Positions 24,192 to 36,597 are shown, counted from the first letter of the stretch. The stretch is 64,000 nt of DNA from Streptomyces cyaneogriseus subsp. noncyanogenus (GCF_000931445.1 NZ_CP010849.1:6820001-6884000), one strand, 5' to 3'. Notes: a model not told the origin generated them from the letters alone. Numbers and translations: made by a program.

Positions 24192-25391
24192 TCAGCGGGC
24201 CGTCGCCGACCGGAAGCGGATCCCCGCCGCCCGCAGCCGTTCGATCAACGCCTCGCCCATCGCGACGGCCGGGGTGACCTGGCCCGCGGTCGGCGGCAGG
24301 TCGTCGAGCGCCAGGGACAGCGCCGCCTCGGCGAACATCTTCGCCGTCTCGTCGTAGCCGGGGTCGCCGCCCGCGACCTCCGTGAACACGCGCCGCCCGC
24401 CGCCCTCGCCGACGAAGCGGACCGAGAACCGGCTCCGCGCCCGCCGCTGCGGGCCGGGACCGTCTCCGGGTCTGATCCGGCCCGACAACCAGCGCCGCGC
24501 GGGCGGCACCTGGGCCGCCGCCACCAGTGCGCCGAGCGCCGCCACCCCGCCCACCGCGACGGGCAGGTGCCGTACGGCCGCGTAGTGGCGGTAGCGGAAG
24601 TCGGGGCCGTAGCGGGGCAGCGCCCGCGCGGAGGACCGGACGATCCGCGGGTCGAGGGTCGGCAGCGGCAGCGCCCACGCGCCGACCTCCGGGGCGAACC
24701 GCGGCGCCCCCGCCGCCGTCACCACGCGTCGCCCCACCAGCCGCGGCTCGTGCCGCCGGCGGTCGCGTGCGGCGGCCGCGAGCTGCCGCCCGCGCGCGAA
24801 CTGCCCCAGCGCGGAGGCGAACGTCCCGCCCGAGAAGGCGGCGTGCGCGGTGACGAACCCGTCCACGGTCAGCGGCACGCCCTCGGGCAGCCTGCGCACC
24901 GTGAGGTACACGCCCAGGTCGTGCGGGACCGAGTCGAAACCGCAGGCGTGCACCAGCCGCGCACCGGTCTCCCGCGCGCGTGCGTCGTGGCGGACGTACG
25001 TCAGGTCCACGAACTCGGGCTCGCCCGTGAGGTCGAGATAGTCGGTGCCGCCGTCGGCGCAGGCGGCGACCAGCTCCTCCCCGTACGCGACGTAGGGGCC
25101 CACCGCCGTGGCCACCACGCGCGCGTGCCGGGCGAGTGCCCGCAGTGAGGCGGGGTCGGTCACGTCCGCCCGCAGCACGCCCGCCGGCGCGCCGCCCGGC
25201 CATCGGGCGGACAGGCTCTCCCGCAGCCGCCGGAGCTTGTCCTCGTCGCGTCCGGCGATCGCCCAGCGCAGGCCCTCGGGCGCGTGGGCGGCGAGGTACT
25301 CCGCGGTGAGCCCGCCGACGAATCCGGTCGCCCCGAAGAGCGCGATGTCGTACGGACGGTCCGTTCTGTTCAGCCTGCTCATGACAGTCAC
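24192..25391 (-). CDS. Saccharopine dehydrogenase/trans-enoyl reductase-family NAD(P)-binding protein
   Basis: About 399 residues. The N-terminus has an NAD(P)-binding motif (IALFGATGFVGGLTAEYLA) and the saccharopine-dehydrogenase-like pattern AVGPYVAYGEELVAACADGG, DLTGE and ACGFDSVPHDLGV. This subgroup includes mycobacterial trans-acting enoyl reductases for lipids, but simple family members are widespread in Streptomyces and often of unknown function. The GTG at 25391 has AGAGG at short distance; the ATG at 25382 is also possible. It is divergent from the fatty-acid operon at 25591, suggesting but not proving a lipid role. Confidence 0.8.
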   Translation of the reverse strand: MTVMSRLNRTDRPYDIALFGATGFVGGLTAEYLAAHAPEGLRWAIAGRDEDKLRRLRESLSARWPGGAPAGVLRADVTDPASLRALARHARVVATAVGPYVAYGEELVAACADGGTDYLDLTGEPEFVDLTYVRHDARARETGARLVHACGFDSVPHDLGVYLTVRRLPEGVPLTVDGFVTAHAAFSGGTFASALGQFARGRQLAAAARDRRRHEPRLVGRRVVTAAGAPRFAPEVGAWALPLPTLDPRIVRSSARALPRYGPDFRYRHYAAVRHLPVAVGGVAALGALVAAAQVPPARRWLSGRIRPGDGPGPQRRARSRFSVRFVGEGGGRRVFTEVAGGDPGYDETAKMFAEAALSLALDDLPPTAGQVTPAVAMGEALIERLRAAGIRFRSATAR

Positions 25392-25590
25392 TGGGCCTCT
25401 CTGTCGCCGCCGGTCCGCACCACGCGCCGTTGTCGGTGGCCGAGGCTAGCGTGAGGGGTGCGGAGCCGCGACGACGAGCCCCGCCGGAGGGAAGAGGCTA
25501 AGCGCTTGCTTGCCAGGCTCTTGTGCCGACCGGAGCGCGTTCTTAGCATCACTGGTGTTACATCGGTTGTGTCACACGGCTGGGGGCTCG

Positions 25591-26721
25591 ATGACGAAGG
25601 CGGAGCAGCCGGGCGACGGCCCGCTCACGGGCGTGCGGGTGGTCGAGCTGGCCGGCATCGGGCCCGGCCCCTTCGCCGCCATGCTCCTCGCCGACCTCGG
25701 CGCCGACGTGGTGCGCGTCGACCGCCCGGGCGGCCCGGGACTGGGGATCGACCCCGCCCGCGACATCACCAACCGCAACAAGCGCTCGGTGGTCGTCGAC
25801 CTCAAGTCCCCGGACGGCCCCGGCCGGGTCCTCGACCTCGCCGCCCGCGCCGACATCCTGATCGAGGGCTACCGCCCCGGTGTCGCCGAGCGCCTCGGCA
25901 TCGGCCCCGGACCCTGCCACGCCCGCCACCCCCGCCTGGTCTACGGCCGGATGACCGGCTGGGGCCAGCAGGGCCCGCTCGCCCCCCGCGCGGGACACGA
26001 CATCGCCTACATCGCGCTCACCGGCACCCTGGGCATGATCGGCGCCCCGGAGCGGCCCCCGGCCGTACCGGCCAACCTCCTCGGCGACTACGCGGGCGGT
26101 TCGCTCTACCTCGTCGTCGGCCTGCTCGCCGCCCTCCACCACGCGCGCGCGACCGGCGCCGGCCAGGTCGTGGACGCCGCCATCGTCGACGGCGCCGCCC
26201 ACCTCGCCGCGATGATCCACGGCATGCTCGCCGCCGGCGGCTGGCAGGACCGCCGCGGCGCCAACCTCCTCGACGGCGGCTGCCCGTTCTACAGGACCTA
26301 CGAGACGGCCGACGGCCGCCACATGGCGGTCGGCGCCCTGGAGCGGCAGTTCTACGACGAGTTCCTGACCCTCCTCGGCATCCCGGACCAGGCGCCGGCC
26401 CGCGACGACCCGGCCCGCTGGGAGGAGCTGCGCGCGGCGATCGCCGCCCGCTTCCGGACCCGTACCAGGGACGAGTGGACGGCCGTCTTCGAAGGCTCCG
26501 ACGCCTGCGTGGCGCCCGTCCTGTCGCTGCGCGAGGCCCCGCACCATCCGCACCTCGCCGCCCGCGGCACCTTCACCGACCACGGCGGCCTCACCCAGCC
26601 CGCCCCCGCGCCCCGCTTCTCCGCGACCCCCACCGCCGTCCGCACCGGCCCGGCCCTGCCGGGCGCCGACACCGAGTCCGTCGCCCGCGACTGGGATCTC
26701 CCCGGGCTCCTGACGTCCTGA
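25591..26721 (+). CDS. CaiB/BaiF family CoA-transferase (alpha-methylacyl-CoA racemase-like)
   Basis: Family III CoA-transferase of 376 residues. Typical features: [28 protein letters not shown] at the N-terminus (quoted in pieces: [21 protein letters not shown]), the [12 protein letters not shown] motif, the probable catalytic aspartate in LLGDYAGG, and the [12 protein letters not shown] motif. The closest functional group is alpha-methylacyl-CoA racemase, which epimerises branched acyl-CoA for beta-oxidation. That fits the thiolase and FadB genes downstream. The start is the ATG at 25591 after GGGGG. Confidence 0.83.
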   Translation: MTKAEQPGDGPLTGVRVVELAGIGPGPFAAMLLADLGADVVRVDRPGGPGLGIDPARDITNRNKRSVVVDLKSPDGPGRVLDLAARADILIEGYRPGVAERLGIGPGPCHARHPRLVYGRMTGWGQQGPLAPRAGHDIAYIALTGTLGMIGAPERPPAVPANLLGDYAGGSLYLVVGLLAALHHARATGAGQVVDAAIVDGAAHLAAMIHGMLAAGGWQDRRGANLLDGGCPFYRTYETADGRHMAVGALERQFYDEFLTLLGIPDQAPARDDPARWEELRAAIAARFRTRTRDEWTAVFEGSDACVAPVLSLREAPHHPHLAARGTFTDHGGLTQPAPAPRFSATPTAVRTGPALPGADTESVARDWDLPGLLTS

Positions 26722-26780
26722 CCCCCGCGGCGCCCGGCCCGCCCCGGACCCGCCCGCCACCCTCAGCGAAAGGCCAGCCA

Positions 26781-27995
<1,215 letters not shown>

Positions 27996-28035
27996 ACTCC
28001 CCGCGGAACCCCAAGACCTCACTGGAGACCCTGTC

Positions 28036-30234
28036 ATGACGACCGAGAGCACCACCATCCGCTGGGAACAGGACGACACCGGCGTCGTCACCCTCGTCCT
28101 CGACGACCCGAACCAGTCCGCCAACACCATGAACCAGGCCTTCCGGGAATCGCTCGCCGCGATCACCGACCGGCTGGAGGCCGAGAAGGACACCATCCGC
28201 GGCGTGATCGTCACCTCCGCCAAGAAGACCTTCTTCGCCGGCGGCGACCTGCGCGACCTGATCCGGGTCACCCCCGAGACCGCGCAGGAGCTCTTCGACG
28301 GCGGCATGGCGATCAAGCGGAATCTCCGCCGCATCGAGACCCTCGGCAAGCCGGTCGTCGCCGCCCTCAACGGCGCCGCGCTCGGCGGCGGCTACGAGAT
28401 CGCCCTGGCCTGCCACCACCGCATCGCCCTCGACGCCCCCGGCTCCAAGATCGGCTGCCCCGAGGTCACCCTCGGCCTGCTCCCGGGAGGCGGCGGCGTC
28501 GTCCGCACCGTCCGCCTGCTCGGCATCACCGACGCGCTGCTGAAGGTCCTCCTCCAGGGCACCCAGTACAGCCCGCGCCGCGCGCTGGACAACGGGCTCG
28601 TCGACGAGGTGGCCGACACCCGCGAGGACCTCCTCGCCCGCGCCCGCGCCTTCATCGACGCCCACCCCGAGTCGCAGCAGCCCTGGGACCGGCCCGGCTA
28701 CCGCATCCCCGGCGGCACCCCCGCCCACCCCAAATTCGCGGCGAACCTGCCCGCCTTCCCGGCCAACCTGCGCAAGCAGACCGGCGGCGCCCCCTACCCG
28801 GCGCCGCGCAACATCCTCGCCGCCGCCGTCGAGGGCGCGCAGGTCGACTTCGAGACCGCGCAGGTCATCGAGGCCCGCTACTTCGTCGAGCTGGCGGCCG
28901 GGCAGACGTCGAAGAACATGATCCAGGCGTTCTTCTTCGACCTCCAGGCCGTCAACTCCGGCGCCAGCCGGCCCCGTGGCATCCAGCCCCGCCAGGTGCG
29001 CAAGGCCGCCGTCCTGGGCGCCGGGATGATGGGCGCCGGCATCGCCTACGCGTGCGCCCGCGCGGGCATCGACGTGGTGTTGAAGGACGTCTCCCTGGAG
29101 GCCGCCGTCAAGGGCAAGGGCTACTCGGAGAAGCTCTGCGCCAAGGCCGTGGCCAAGGGCCGCACCACCCGGGAGAAGGCAGACGCCCTGCTCGCCCGCA
29201 TCACGCCCACCGCCGAGGCGCGGGACCTCGCGGGCTGCGACGCGGTCATCGAGGCCGTCTTCGAGGACACCGCCCTCAAGCACAAGGTGTTCCAGGAGAT
29301 CCAGGACGTCGTCGCGCCCGACGCCCTGCTGTGCTCCAACACCTCCACCCTGCCCATCACCACGCTCGCCGAGGGCGTGGAGCGGCAGGCCGACTTCATC
29401 GGGCTGCACTTCTTCTCGCCCGTCGACAAGATGCCGCTGGTCGAGATCATCAAGGGGCGGCGCACCGGTGACGAGGCGCTCGCCCGCGCCTTCGATCTGG
29501 TCCGGCAGATCAACAAGACGCCGATCGTCGTCAACGACTCGCGGGGCTTCTTCACCTCCCGTGTCATCGGCCACTTCATCAACGAGGGGGTGGCGATGGT
29601 CGGCGAGGGCGTCGAGCCCGCGTCGGTGGAGCAGGCCGCCGCCCAGGCGGGCTACCCGGCCAAGGTGCTGGCCCTGATGGACGAACTCACCCTCACCCTG
29701 CCCCGCAAGATCCGCAACGAGACGAAGCGCGCGGTGGAGGAGGCGGGCGGCACCTGGACCCCGCACCCCGCCGAGGCCGTCGTCGACCGCATGGTCGACG
29801 AGTTCGGCCGCACCGGCCGCAGCGGCGGCGCCGGCTTCTACGACTACGGCGAGGACGGCAAGCGCAGCGGGCTCTGGCCCGGCCTGCGGGAGCACTTCAC
29901 CAGGCCCGGCCACGAGATCCCGTTCCGCGACATGCAGGAGCGCATGCTGTTCGCCGAGGCGCTGGACACCGTCCGGCTGCTGGAGGAGGGCGTGCTGACC
30001 TCCGTCGCCGACGCCAACATCGGCTCGATCCTCGGCATCGGCTTCCCCGGCTGGACCGGAGGCGTGCTCCAGTACATCAACGGCTACGACGGCGGCGCCG
30101 TGGCGGGCAGGGGCCTGCCGGGCTTCGTCGCCCGCGCGCGCGAGCTCGCCGAGCGCTACGGCGACCGCTTCACGCCCCCCGCCCTGCTGGTGGAGAAGGC
30201 GGAGAAGGGAGAGACCTTCACGGACGGCCGCTGA
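28036..30234 (+). CDS. fadB: Fatty-acid oxidation complex alpha subunit FadB
   Basis: Bifunctional enoyl-CoA hydratase / 3-hydroxyacyl-CoA dehydrogenase, 732 residues. The hydratase domain (about 1-200) has ALGGGYEIALACHHR and CPEVTLGLLPGGGG with both catalytic glutamates. The dehydrogenase begins near 320 with the NAD motif KAAVLGAGMMGAGIAYACA, the catalytic histidine segment GLHFFSPVDKMPLVE, and C-terminal helical domains. It forms the alpha2beta2 trifunctional complex with the thiolase encoded just upstream. GGAGACCCTGTC precedes the ATG. Confidence 0.93.
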   Translation: MTTESTTIRWEQDDTGVVTLVLDDPNQSANTMNQAFRESLAAITDRLEAEKDTIRGVIVTSAKKTFFAGGDLRDLIRVTPETAQELFDGGMAIKRNLRRIETLGKPVVAALNGAALGGGYEIALACHHRIALDAPGSKIGCPEVTLGLLPGGGGVVRTVRLLGITDALLKVLLQGTQYSPRRALDNGLVDEVADTREDLLARARAFIDAHPESQQPWDRPGYRIPGGTPAHPKFAANLPAFPANLRKQTGGAPYPAPRNILAAAVEGAQVDFETAQVIEARYFVELAAGQTSKNMIQAFFFDLQAVNSGASRPRGIQPRQVRKAAVLGAGMMGAGIAYACARAGIDVVLKDVSLEAAVKGKGYSEKLCAKAVAKGRTTREKADALLARITPTAEARDLAGCDAVIEAVFEDTALKHKVFQEIQDVVAPDALLCSNTSTLPITTLAEGVERQADFIGLHFFSPVDKMPLVEIIKGRRTGDEALARAFDLVRQINKTPIVVNDSRGFFTSRVIGHFINEGVAMVGEGVEPASVEQAAAQAGYPAKVLALMDELTLTLPRKIRNETKRAVEEAGGTWTPHPAEAVVDRMVDEFGRTGRSGGAGFYDYGEDGKRSGLWPGLREHFTRPGHEIPFRDMQERMLFAEALDTVRLLEEGVLTSVADANIGSILGIGFPGWTGGVLQYINGYDGGAVAGRGLPGFVARARELAERYGDRFTPPALLVEKAEKGETFTDGR

Positions 30235-30275
30235 GACTCCCCGGCGCCCGGCCCTCTGTCCTCGCCGCCCCCGGC

Positions 30276-30995
30276 TCAGCCCTGGGCCCGGTCGCCCCCG
30301 GCGTCCGGGCCGAGCCACTCCCGCAGTTCCTCGCGCAGCGAGCGCTGGAAGGTGGTGAGCAGGGCCTGCACGACCAGCGGCTGCATATGGGCGGAGAGGG
30401 ACTTCACGTCCCGCGTGTCGCGTTCGGCGACCGCCTCCCGCAGCAGCCGCGACAGGTCCTGCGCGGCGGCGCGGGAGTGCTCCAGGAGGGCCGTGCGGGC
30501 GGCGAGGATGGTCCGGTGGGACAGGGGTACGTCGAGCAGCTCGACACCGAGCCGGAGCAGCCCGGTGTCGACGCGCCAGGCGTCCCCGTCCCGCTCGACG
30601 ACGCCCATCGCCGCCAGCCGCTCCACCTCCTCGCCGGTCAGCGGCCGGCCCGCCCGCCGCCCGAGCTCCTCCGGCGTGACCGTCTCCACGCTCTCCGGCG
30701 CCCAGGAGGCGACGACCGCACGGTGGATGGCGAGGTCCTCGGCGGACACGCCGGGCGGCAGCCGCCGCAGATGCCGCTCGATCGCGGCGAGGGTCATGCC
30801 CTGGTGCTGGAGCTCCTCGATCAGCGCCAGCCGGGCCAGGTGCTCCCTGCCGTACCGGCCCACCCGCCGCGGACCGAGCGCCGGGGGCGGCAGCAGGCCC
30901 TTGGTGCCGTAGAAGCGGACCGTGCGCACCGTGACACCGGCCCGCGCGGCCAGCTCGTCGATCGTGAGGGTCGGCTGCTCGGCATCGGTCGTCAT
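30276..30995 (-). CDS. MerR-family regulator
   Basis: Protein of 239 residues with an N-terminal MerR winged helix-turn-helix (TIDELAARAGVTVRTVRFYG then LLPPPALGPRRVGRYGREHL) and a long helical C-terminal part without conserved cysteines, so not a metal sensor. It converges on fadB, 41 bases away, and probably controls lipid genes nearby. The start is the ATG at 30995. Just upstream, TCAC-seven bases-GTGA could be its own operator (weak). No ligand can be predicted. Confidence 0.8.
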   Translation of the reverse strand: MTTDAEQPTLTIDELAARAGVTVRTVRFYGTKGLLPPPALGPRRVGRYGREHLARLALIEELQHQGMTLAAIERHLRRLPPGVSAEDLAIHRAVVASWAPESVETVTPEELGRRAGRPLTGEEVERLAAMGVVERDGDAWRVDTGLLRLGVELLDVPLSHRTILAARTALLEHSRAAAQDLSRLLREAVAERDTRDVKSLSAHMQPLVVQALLTTFQRSLREELREWLGPDAGGDRAQG

Positions 30996-31119
30996 GTTCA
31001 GCAGTATCGCTGTCTCACCAATGCTGTGAAACCTCGGAAGCAGCACCGCGTGACCGGGCGGTGAAGGCGCGGTGGCCGCGATGAAGACCGGCCGTGGATC
31101 ATGTGAGAAGTTACGCTCT

Positions 31120-31133
31120 GTGACGTGCGTCAC
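31120..31133. promoter_or_regulatory. Candidate Crp-type operator upstream of the permease
   Basis: GTGACGTGCGTCAC is a palindrome with six-base arms and matches the Streptomyces Crp consensus GTG-six bases-GNCAC exactly. It lies about 131 bases before the permease start and 125 bases before the divergent MerR start, in the shared promoter region. Confidence 0.5.
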
Positions 31134-31263
31134 CGCATGTGAGCGCAGGGGTATGGGAAAGTGCTGCCTTGGTCTGTGCCCCGTTGATGGGTGGTGCGGG
31201 CCAGGACACGTACGGACGTCCCGGGCGCACCCCGCCCGGGCGCACCAGAGAGTGGTACCACCC

Positions 31264-32730
31264 GTGAGCAAGGACGCCGTGGACACGGCACAGGTTGCCG
31301 ACCACCCCCAGGCAGCCCAAACGCCCGCGGACGCGGGCGACGCCGGATACAGCAAGGACCTCAAGGCCCGCCACGTCAACATGATCGCCATCGGCGGCGC
31401 CATCGGCACCGGCCTCTTCCTGGGCGCCGGCGGCCGCCTGCACAACGCGGGCCCGGCCCTGGCCCTGGCCTACCTCGTCTGCGGCGTCTTCGCGTTCTTC
31501 GTCGTACGCGCGCTCGGCGAGCTGGTCCTCTACCGGCCCTCGTCCGGGTCCTTCGTGTCGTACGCGCGCGAGTTCCTCGGCGAGAAGGGCGCGTACGTCG
31601 CCGGCTGGATGTACTTCCTGAACTGGTCGACGACCGGTATCGCCGACATCACCGCGATCGCGCTGTACACGCATTACTGGAGCATGTTCACGAGCATCCC
31701 GCAGTGGGTGCTCGCCCTGATCGCGCTCGCCGTGGTCCTGGCCGTGAACCTGATCTCGGTGAAGATCTTCGGCGAGATGGAGTTCTGGTTCGCGATCATC
31801 AAGGTCGCCACCCTGGTCGGCTTCATGCTGATCGGCATCTTCCTGCTGGCCACCCAGCACGAGGTGGGCGGCGAGAAGCCCGGCCTGCACATGATCACGG
31901 ACCATGGCGGGGTCTTCCCGCACGGCCTGATGCCCGTCGTCCTCGTCATGCAGGGCGTGATCTTCGCGTACGCCGCGCTGGAGCTGGTCGGCGTCGCCGC
32001 CGGCGAGACCGCCGAGCCGGAGAAGGTCGTCCCGCGCGCGGTGAACTCGATCATGTGGCGGGTCGGCCTGTTCTACGTCGGCTCCGTCGTCCTGCTGGCG
32101 CTGCTGCTGCCCGGCTCGGTCTACTCCGCCGGCGAGAGCCCCTTCGTCACCGTCCTGTCCAAGATCGGCGTACCCGCCGCCGGGGACGTGATGAACCTCG
32201 TCGTCCTGACGGCCGCGATGTCCTCGCTCAACTCCGGCCTGTACTCCACCGGCCGCATCCTGCGCTCCATGGCGATGGCGGGCTCCGCGCCCAAGTTCAC
32301 CCGGGTGATGAGCCGCAGCCAGGTCCCCTACGGCGGCATCCTGCTGACCTGCGGGATCTGCGTGCTCGGCGTCGGCCTGAACTACCTGGTGCCGAGCCAG
32401 GCCTTCGAGATCGTGCTGAACGTCGCCTCCCTGGGCATCATCAGCACCTGGGTGATCATCATGATCTGCCACGCGATCTTCGTCCGCCGCGCCAAGGCCG
32501 GCCTGGTGACCCGCCCCCACTTCCGCCTGTGGGGCAGCCCGGTCACGGAGATCGCCACCATCGTGTTCCTGCTGGCCTGCCTCGGCATGATGTGGAACGA
32601 CCCGGACGTCGGCCGCAAGACGCTCCTGCTCATCCCGGTGATCGCGGTCATGCTGATCGCCGGCTGGTTCGGGGTCCGCCGCCGCGTCGGCCAGAACGCC
32701 GCCGCGGACCGCGCCGAGCTGCGGAAGTAG
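31264..32730 (+). CDS. Amino-acid permease (asparagine permease-like)
   Basis: Twelve-span APC-superfamily transporter of 488 residues. The hallmark first helix ([18 protein letters not shown]) and the motifs [20 protein letters not shown] and [20 protein letters not shown] identify the amino-acid transporter (AAT) family; actinobacterial members of this shape are often called L-asparagine permeases, but specificity is not certain. The start is the GTG at 31264. A Crp-like site lies upstream and a perfect 16-base-arm hairpin downstream. Secreted peptidase genes follow, suggesting uptake of released amino acids. Confidence 0.85.
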   Translation: MSKDAVDTAQVADHPQAAQTPADAGDAGYSKDLKARHVNMIAIGGAIGTGLFLGAGGRLHNAGPALALAYLVCGVFAFFVVRALGELVLYRPSSGSFVSYAREFLGEKGAYVAGWMYFLNWSTTGIADITAIALYTHYWSMFTSIPQWVLALIALAVVLAVNLISVKIFGEMEFWFAIIKVATLVGFMLIGIFLLATQHEVGGEKPGLHMITDHGGVFPHGLMPVVLVMQGVIFAYAALELVGVAAGETAEPEKVVPRAVNSIMWRVGLFYVGSVVLLALLLPGSVYSAGESPFVTVLSKIGVPAAGDVMNLVVLTAAMSSLNSGLYSTGRILRSMAMAGSAPKFTRVMSRSQVPYGGILLTCGICVLGVGLNYLVPSQAFEIVLNVASLGIISTWVIIMICHAIFVRRAKAGLVTRPHFRLWGSPVTEIATIVFLLACLGMMWNDPDVGRKTLLLIPVIAVMLIAGWFGVRRRVGQNAAADRAELRK

Positions 32731-32753
32731 CGGCCCCGCCCACCGCCGGCGGG

Positions 32754-32793
32754 TGGCGTCACCCCGGACCTCACGGTGTCCGGGGTGACGCCA
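32754..32793. terminator. Bidirectional hairpin between permease and M1 peptidase
   Basis: TGGCGTCACCCCGGAC (32754-32769) pairs perfectly with GTCCGGGGTGACGCCA (32778-32793) across an eight-base loop. It sits between two convergent genes and should end transcription from both sides. Confidence 0.8.
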
Positions 32794-32849
32794 CCGTCAC
32801 GTCGGGCGGGCCCGGCCCTCTCGCGGGCCGTGGGGACACCGGCCCGGCC

Positions 32850-34367
32850 TCAGTGCGCGTGCGCGCGCCCCCGGCCGTGCTCGTGCGCGTCGTTGGTCGC
32901 CGCGATCTTCTTCCAGGACTTCGGCGCCACCGGCGTGCCCGCGGCGGGCGCGAGGGAGGCCGCACGTGCCGCCGGCGCGGCCGGCTTCGACGGCTGGAAC
33001 AGCCAGGTGTCGAACAGCGCCGCCAGCGGCCTGCCGGAGACCTCCTCGGCGTACCGGCGGAACTCGGCGACGGTCGCGTTGCCGTGGGCGTACGTCCGGG
33101 GCCAGCCCTTGAGGATCGCGAAGAACGCCTCGTCCCCGATCTCGTTGCGCAGCGCCTGGAGGGCCAGGGCGCCCCGGTCGTAGACGGCGATGTCGAACTG
33201 GTGCTCCGGTCCCGGGTCCCCGGGCCTGACCGTCCAGAACGGGTCGTTGGCCGGATGGGAGGCGTAGACGTGGTCGGCGAGCTCCTGCGCCGTGCCCTCG
33301 CCCTCGTGCTCGGACCAGAGCCACTGCGCGTACCGGGCGAAGCCCTCGTTGATCCAGATCTCCTTCCAGCCGGTCACGGACACCAGATCGCCGTACCACT
33401 GGTGGGCCAGCTCGTGCACCACCAGGGAGGTGTTCGAGCCGTTCGCGAACTGCCGCGGGCTGTAGAACGGCCGGGTCTGCGTCTCCAGCGCGTATCCGGT
33501 GTCGGTGTTCGGCACGTATCCGCCCAGCGCGTTGTACGGGTACGGCCCGAAGTAGCCGGCCAGCCAGTCGGCGATCTCCCCGGTCCGCTCGACGCTGGCC
33601 CGTGCGGCGCCGGCGTGCGGGCCGAGGTCCTTGCTGTAGGCGTTGACGACCGGGATGCCGCTGTCGGTGGTGGAGGTGGTGAGGTCGAACCGGCCGACGG
33701 CCAGCGTCGCGAGATAGGTGGCCTGCGGCTTGTCGGACCGCCAGTTCCACCGCGTCCAGCCCGCCCGGGAGGCGGAGGACTGGAGCGTGCCGTTGGAGAT
33801 GGCCTGGCTGCCGTCCGGCACCTGGACGGAGACGTCGTAGGTGGCCTTGTCGAGCGGATGGTCGTTGCCGGGGAACCACCACCAGGCCGCCTCGGGTTCG
33901 TTGGCCGCGACGCCGCCGTCCGGGGTGCGGTGCCAGCTCGTGAAGCCGTAGGCCCGCTTCTCGGACGGCACGCCGCTGTAGCGCACCACCACGGTGACGG
34001 GCGCGCCCTTGCGCAGCGGGCTCTTCGGGGTGATGACCAGTTCGTGCTCGCCGGCGGTGGCGAACGACGCCTTGGTGCCGTTCACCCGCACCTCGCTCAC
34101 GTCCAGCAGGAAGTCCAGGTTGAACCGCGACAGGTCCTGGGTGGTCCTGGCCAGGATCGTCGCCGTCCCCTCCAGCCGGTCCGTGGCCGGCTGGTACTTC
34201 AGCCGCAGGTCGTAGTGGGAGACGTCGTATCCGCCGTTGCCGTAGGCCGGGTAGTAGGGGTCGCCGATGCCCGGCGCGCCGGGGGAGAAGCTCGCGGCCG
34301 TCGCCGGGATCGCCGGCAGCAGTGCGGCCATGGCGAGCGCACCCGGCACGATGATTCTGCGGTGCAC
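32850..34367 (-). CDS. Secreted M1-family zinc metallopeptidase
   Basis: Exported aminopeptidase-like enzyme, 505 residues. A signal peptide (LAMAALLPAIPATAASF) is followed by the beta-domain and a thermolysin-like catalytic domain with zinc ligands HELAHQW and NEGFARY in the usual M1 order; the substrate-recognition segment that reads GAMEN in classical members is ALETQ here. The C-terminus is histidine-rich (DAHEHGRGRAHAH), perhaps holding extra metal. It presumably removes N-terminal residues from peptides outside the cell. It is divergent from a secreted S15 peptidase. Confidence 0.9.
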   Translation of the reverse strand: MHRRIIVPGALAMAALLPAIPATAASFSPGAPGIGDPYYPAYGNGGYDVSHYDLRLKYQPATDRLEGTATILARTTQDLSRFNLDFLLDVSEVRVNGTKASFATAGEHELVITPKSPLRKGAPVTVVVRYSGVPSEKRAYGFTSWHRTPDGGVAANEPEAAWWWFPGNDHPLDKATYDVSVQVPDGSQAISNGTLQSSASRAGWTRWNWRSDKPQATYLATLAVGRFDLTTSTTDSGIPVVNAYSKDLGPHAGAARASVERTGEIADWLAGYFGPYPYNALGGYVPNTDTGYALETQTRPFYSPRQFANGSNTSLVVHELAHQWYGDLVSVTGWKEIWINEGFARYAQWLWSEHEGEGTAQELADHVYASHPANDPFWTVRPGDPGPEHQFDIAVYDRGALALQALRNEIGDEAFFAILKGWPRTYAHGNATVAEFRRYAEEVSGRPLAALFDTWLFQPSKPAAPAARAASLAPAAGTPVAPKSWKKIAATNDAHEHGRGRAHAH

Positions 34368-34626
34368 GAAAACTCCAAGTCGTAGGGTTAGGACGTCTGT
34401 TCGGAGCCTAGTGAGTCCCCGGTGGCTCCGGTATGTCGTCGGCCGCCCTCGTCACATGATCGCCATGCGGCCGTCATGAACCACGGCACGCACCCCGGCC
34501 GACGCACACCTGACGGACCGGACCACCCCTCACGCCCCACGGACCCCGGCGCACCCCACCCGCCCGGCGAGCGGGCCCGCGCACCGTCCGGCGTCCGGAT
34601 GCCCTCTTCTGCACGGGAGTTGACCG

Positions 34627-36597
34627 ATGTACCGTCCGCGCATGCCGACACGCATGCGCTGCACGATCTGGAGACCGCTCGCGACGGCGGCCACAGCCGC
34701 CGTCCTGGCCACGCTCGTCACGCCCGCCGCGGCACAGGCCGCCCCGCGCGCGAGCCAACCCGTGTACTCGTACGGCGACGCCATCCGCGAGGCCGTATGG
34801 GTGGACACCGGGCTCGACGGAGACGGCGACGGCCGGACCGACCGGGTCGCCGTCGACATCGTCCGCCCCCGTGAACCCGCCCAGCGGGGGCGCAAGGTCC
34901 CCGTCATCATGGACGCCAGCCCCTACTACTCCTGCTGCGGGCGAGGCAACGACAGCCAGAAGAAGACGTACGACGCGGACGGCGACGTCGTGCAGATGCC
35001 GCTCTTCTACGACAACTACTTCGTGCCCCGCGGCTACGCCTTCGTCGGCGTGGACCTGGCCGGAACCAACCGATCCGACGGCTGTGTCGACGTCGGCGGG
35101 CGCTCCGACATCCAGTCCGCCAAGGCCGTCGTCGACTGGCTCAACGGCCGCGCCGAGGCGTACACCACCCGCACCGGCACCCAGCGGGCCCGGGCCGGCT
35201 GGACCAACGGCCGGACCGGCATGATCGGCAAGAGCTGGGACGGCACCATCGCCAACGGGGTCGCGGCCACCGGCGTCGAGGGACTGGAGACCATCGTCCC
35301 GATCGCCGCCATCTCCTCCTGGTACGACTACTACTTCAGCCAGGGCGCCCCGCTGTACGGTTCCGGCCCCGACCGGCTGTCGAACCACGTCAACAGCCCC
35401 GACGCCCGGGCCGCCTGCGACGCGGTGCAGCGCAAGCTCGTCGAGCAGGCGCCGCGCACCGGCGACTGGACGCCGCTGTGGACCGAGCGCGACTACGTGC
35501 GAGCCGCCGGCAAGGTCAAGGCGAGCGTCTTCCTGATCCACGGCACGCAGGACCTCAACGTCCGGATGCAGCACGTCGGTCCGTGGTGGGACGCGCTCGC
35601 GAAGAACGGCGTCGAGCGCAAGATCTGGCTCTCCCAGACCGGCCACGTCGACCCCTTCGACTTCCGCCGCGCCGAGTGGGTCGACACCCTGCACCGCTGG
35701 TTCGACCACGAACTCCTCGGCTACGACAACGGCATCGACCGCGAGCCCATGGCCGACATCGAACGCGGCCCCGGCCGGTGGGTCACCTCCGCGGTCTGGC
35801 CGCCGCGCGGCACCCATGCCACCACCCTGCGCCCCGGCCGGGGCACCGCGCCCGGCGTCGGCACCCTCGGCCTGCGCACGGGCCACGGCACCGAGACCTT
35901 CACCGACGACCCCGGGCTGAGCGAGACCGACTGGGCGGCCCGGATCCACACACCGACACCGGACAAGGCCGGTTTCACCACCGGCCCGCTCACCCGCGAC
36001 CTGCGCCTGTCCGGCTCCTCCACGGTCACCGTGACCGCGACGCCCAGCACGCCGACGGCCCACCTGTCCGCCGTCCTCGTCGACCTGGGCCCGGCCACCA
36101 TCCGCGACTACGCCGACGCCGGTGAGGGCATCACCACGCTCACCGACCGCACCTGCTGGGGCGCGAGCACACCGGGCGACAGCTCCTGTTTCCGGGAGAC
36201 GGCGGCCAGGACGGCCGACGTCGACTACACGATCGTCAGCCGCGGCTGGGCCGATCTCGGCAACCACGCCGACGACGGCACGGGCGTCCCGCTCACCCCG
36301 GGCAAGTCCTACACCATCACCCTCGACCTGGCCGCCACCGACCACGTCGTCCCGGCCGGGCACCGGCTGGCGCTCATCGTGGCGGGCACGGACAAGGACC
36401 TCATCGACCCCCCGGCCGACACGCCGACCCTCACCCTCGACCTCGCCCGGACCTCGGCCCGCGTCCCGTTCACCGGCGGACCCGCCGCCTTCGCCCGCGC
36501 CACCGCCGGCTCCGCGGCCACCGCGCCGGGAGCCGCCATCCTCCACGGCGTCACCGCGCCGTCCACCGCCCACCGCGTCCCGGAGGGAGGCCGGTGA
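34627..36597 (+). CDS. Secreted Xaa-Pro dipeptidyl-peptidase (S15)
   Basis: Exported alpha/beta-hydrolase peptidase of 656 residues. Signal sequence: basic N-terminus, then [19 protein letters not shown]. The S15 triad is recognisable: serine in IGKSWDGT, aspartate in [10 protein letters not shown], histidine in TGHVDPF. A C-terminal galactose-binding-like beta domain follows (about 420-620). It would release X-Pro dipeptides from proline-rich peptides. GGGAG precedes the ATG at 34627; later ATGs at 34642 and 34654 are possible. Its stop overlaps the M14 gene (GTGA), so both are co-translated. Confidence 0.9.
   Translation: MYRPRMPTRMRCTIWRPLATAATAAVLATLVTPAAAQAAPRASQPVYSYGDAIREAVWVDTGLDGDGDGRTDRVAVDIVRPREPAQRGRKVPVIMDASPYYSCCGRGNDSQKKTYDADGDVVQMPLFYDNYFVPRGYAFVGVDLAGTNRSDGCVDVGGRSDIQSAKAVVDWLNGRAEAYTTRTGTQRARAGWTNGRTGMIGKSWDGTIANGVAATGVEGLETIVPIAAISSWYDYYFSQGAPLYGSGPDRLSNHVNSPDARAACDAVQRKLVEQAPRTGDWTPLWTERDYVRAAGKVKASVFLIHGTQDLNVRMQHVGPWWDALAKNGVERKIWLSQTGHVDPFDFRRAEWVDTLHRWFDHELLGYDNGIDREPMADIERGPGRWVTSAVWPPRGTHATTLRPGRGTAPGVGTLGLRTGHGTETFTDDPGLSETDWAARIHTPTPDKAGFTTGPLTRDLRLSGSSTVTVTATPSTPTAHLSAVLVDLGPATIRDYADAGEGITTLTDRTCWGASTPGDSSCFRETAARTADVDYTIVSRGWADLGNHADDGTGVPLTPGKSYTITLDLAATDHVVPAGHRLALIVAGTDKDLIDPPADTPTLTLDLARTSARVPFTGGPAAFARATAGSAATAPGAAILHGVTAPSTAHRVPEGGR

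Noticed and set aside
25458-26780. In-frame 5' extension of the thiolase gene across the CoA-transferase
   Set aside because: The CoA-transferase occupies this DNA in another frame with clear motifs; the thiolase has its own GTG start and ribosome site at 26781.
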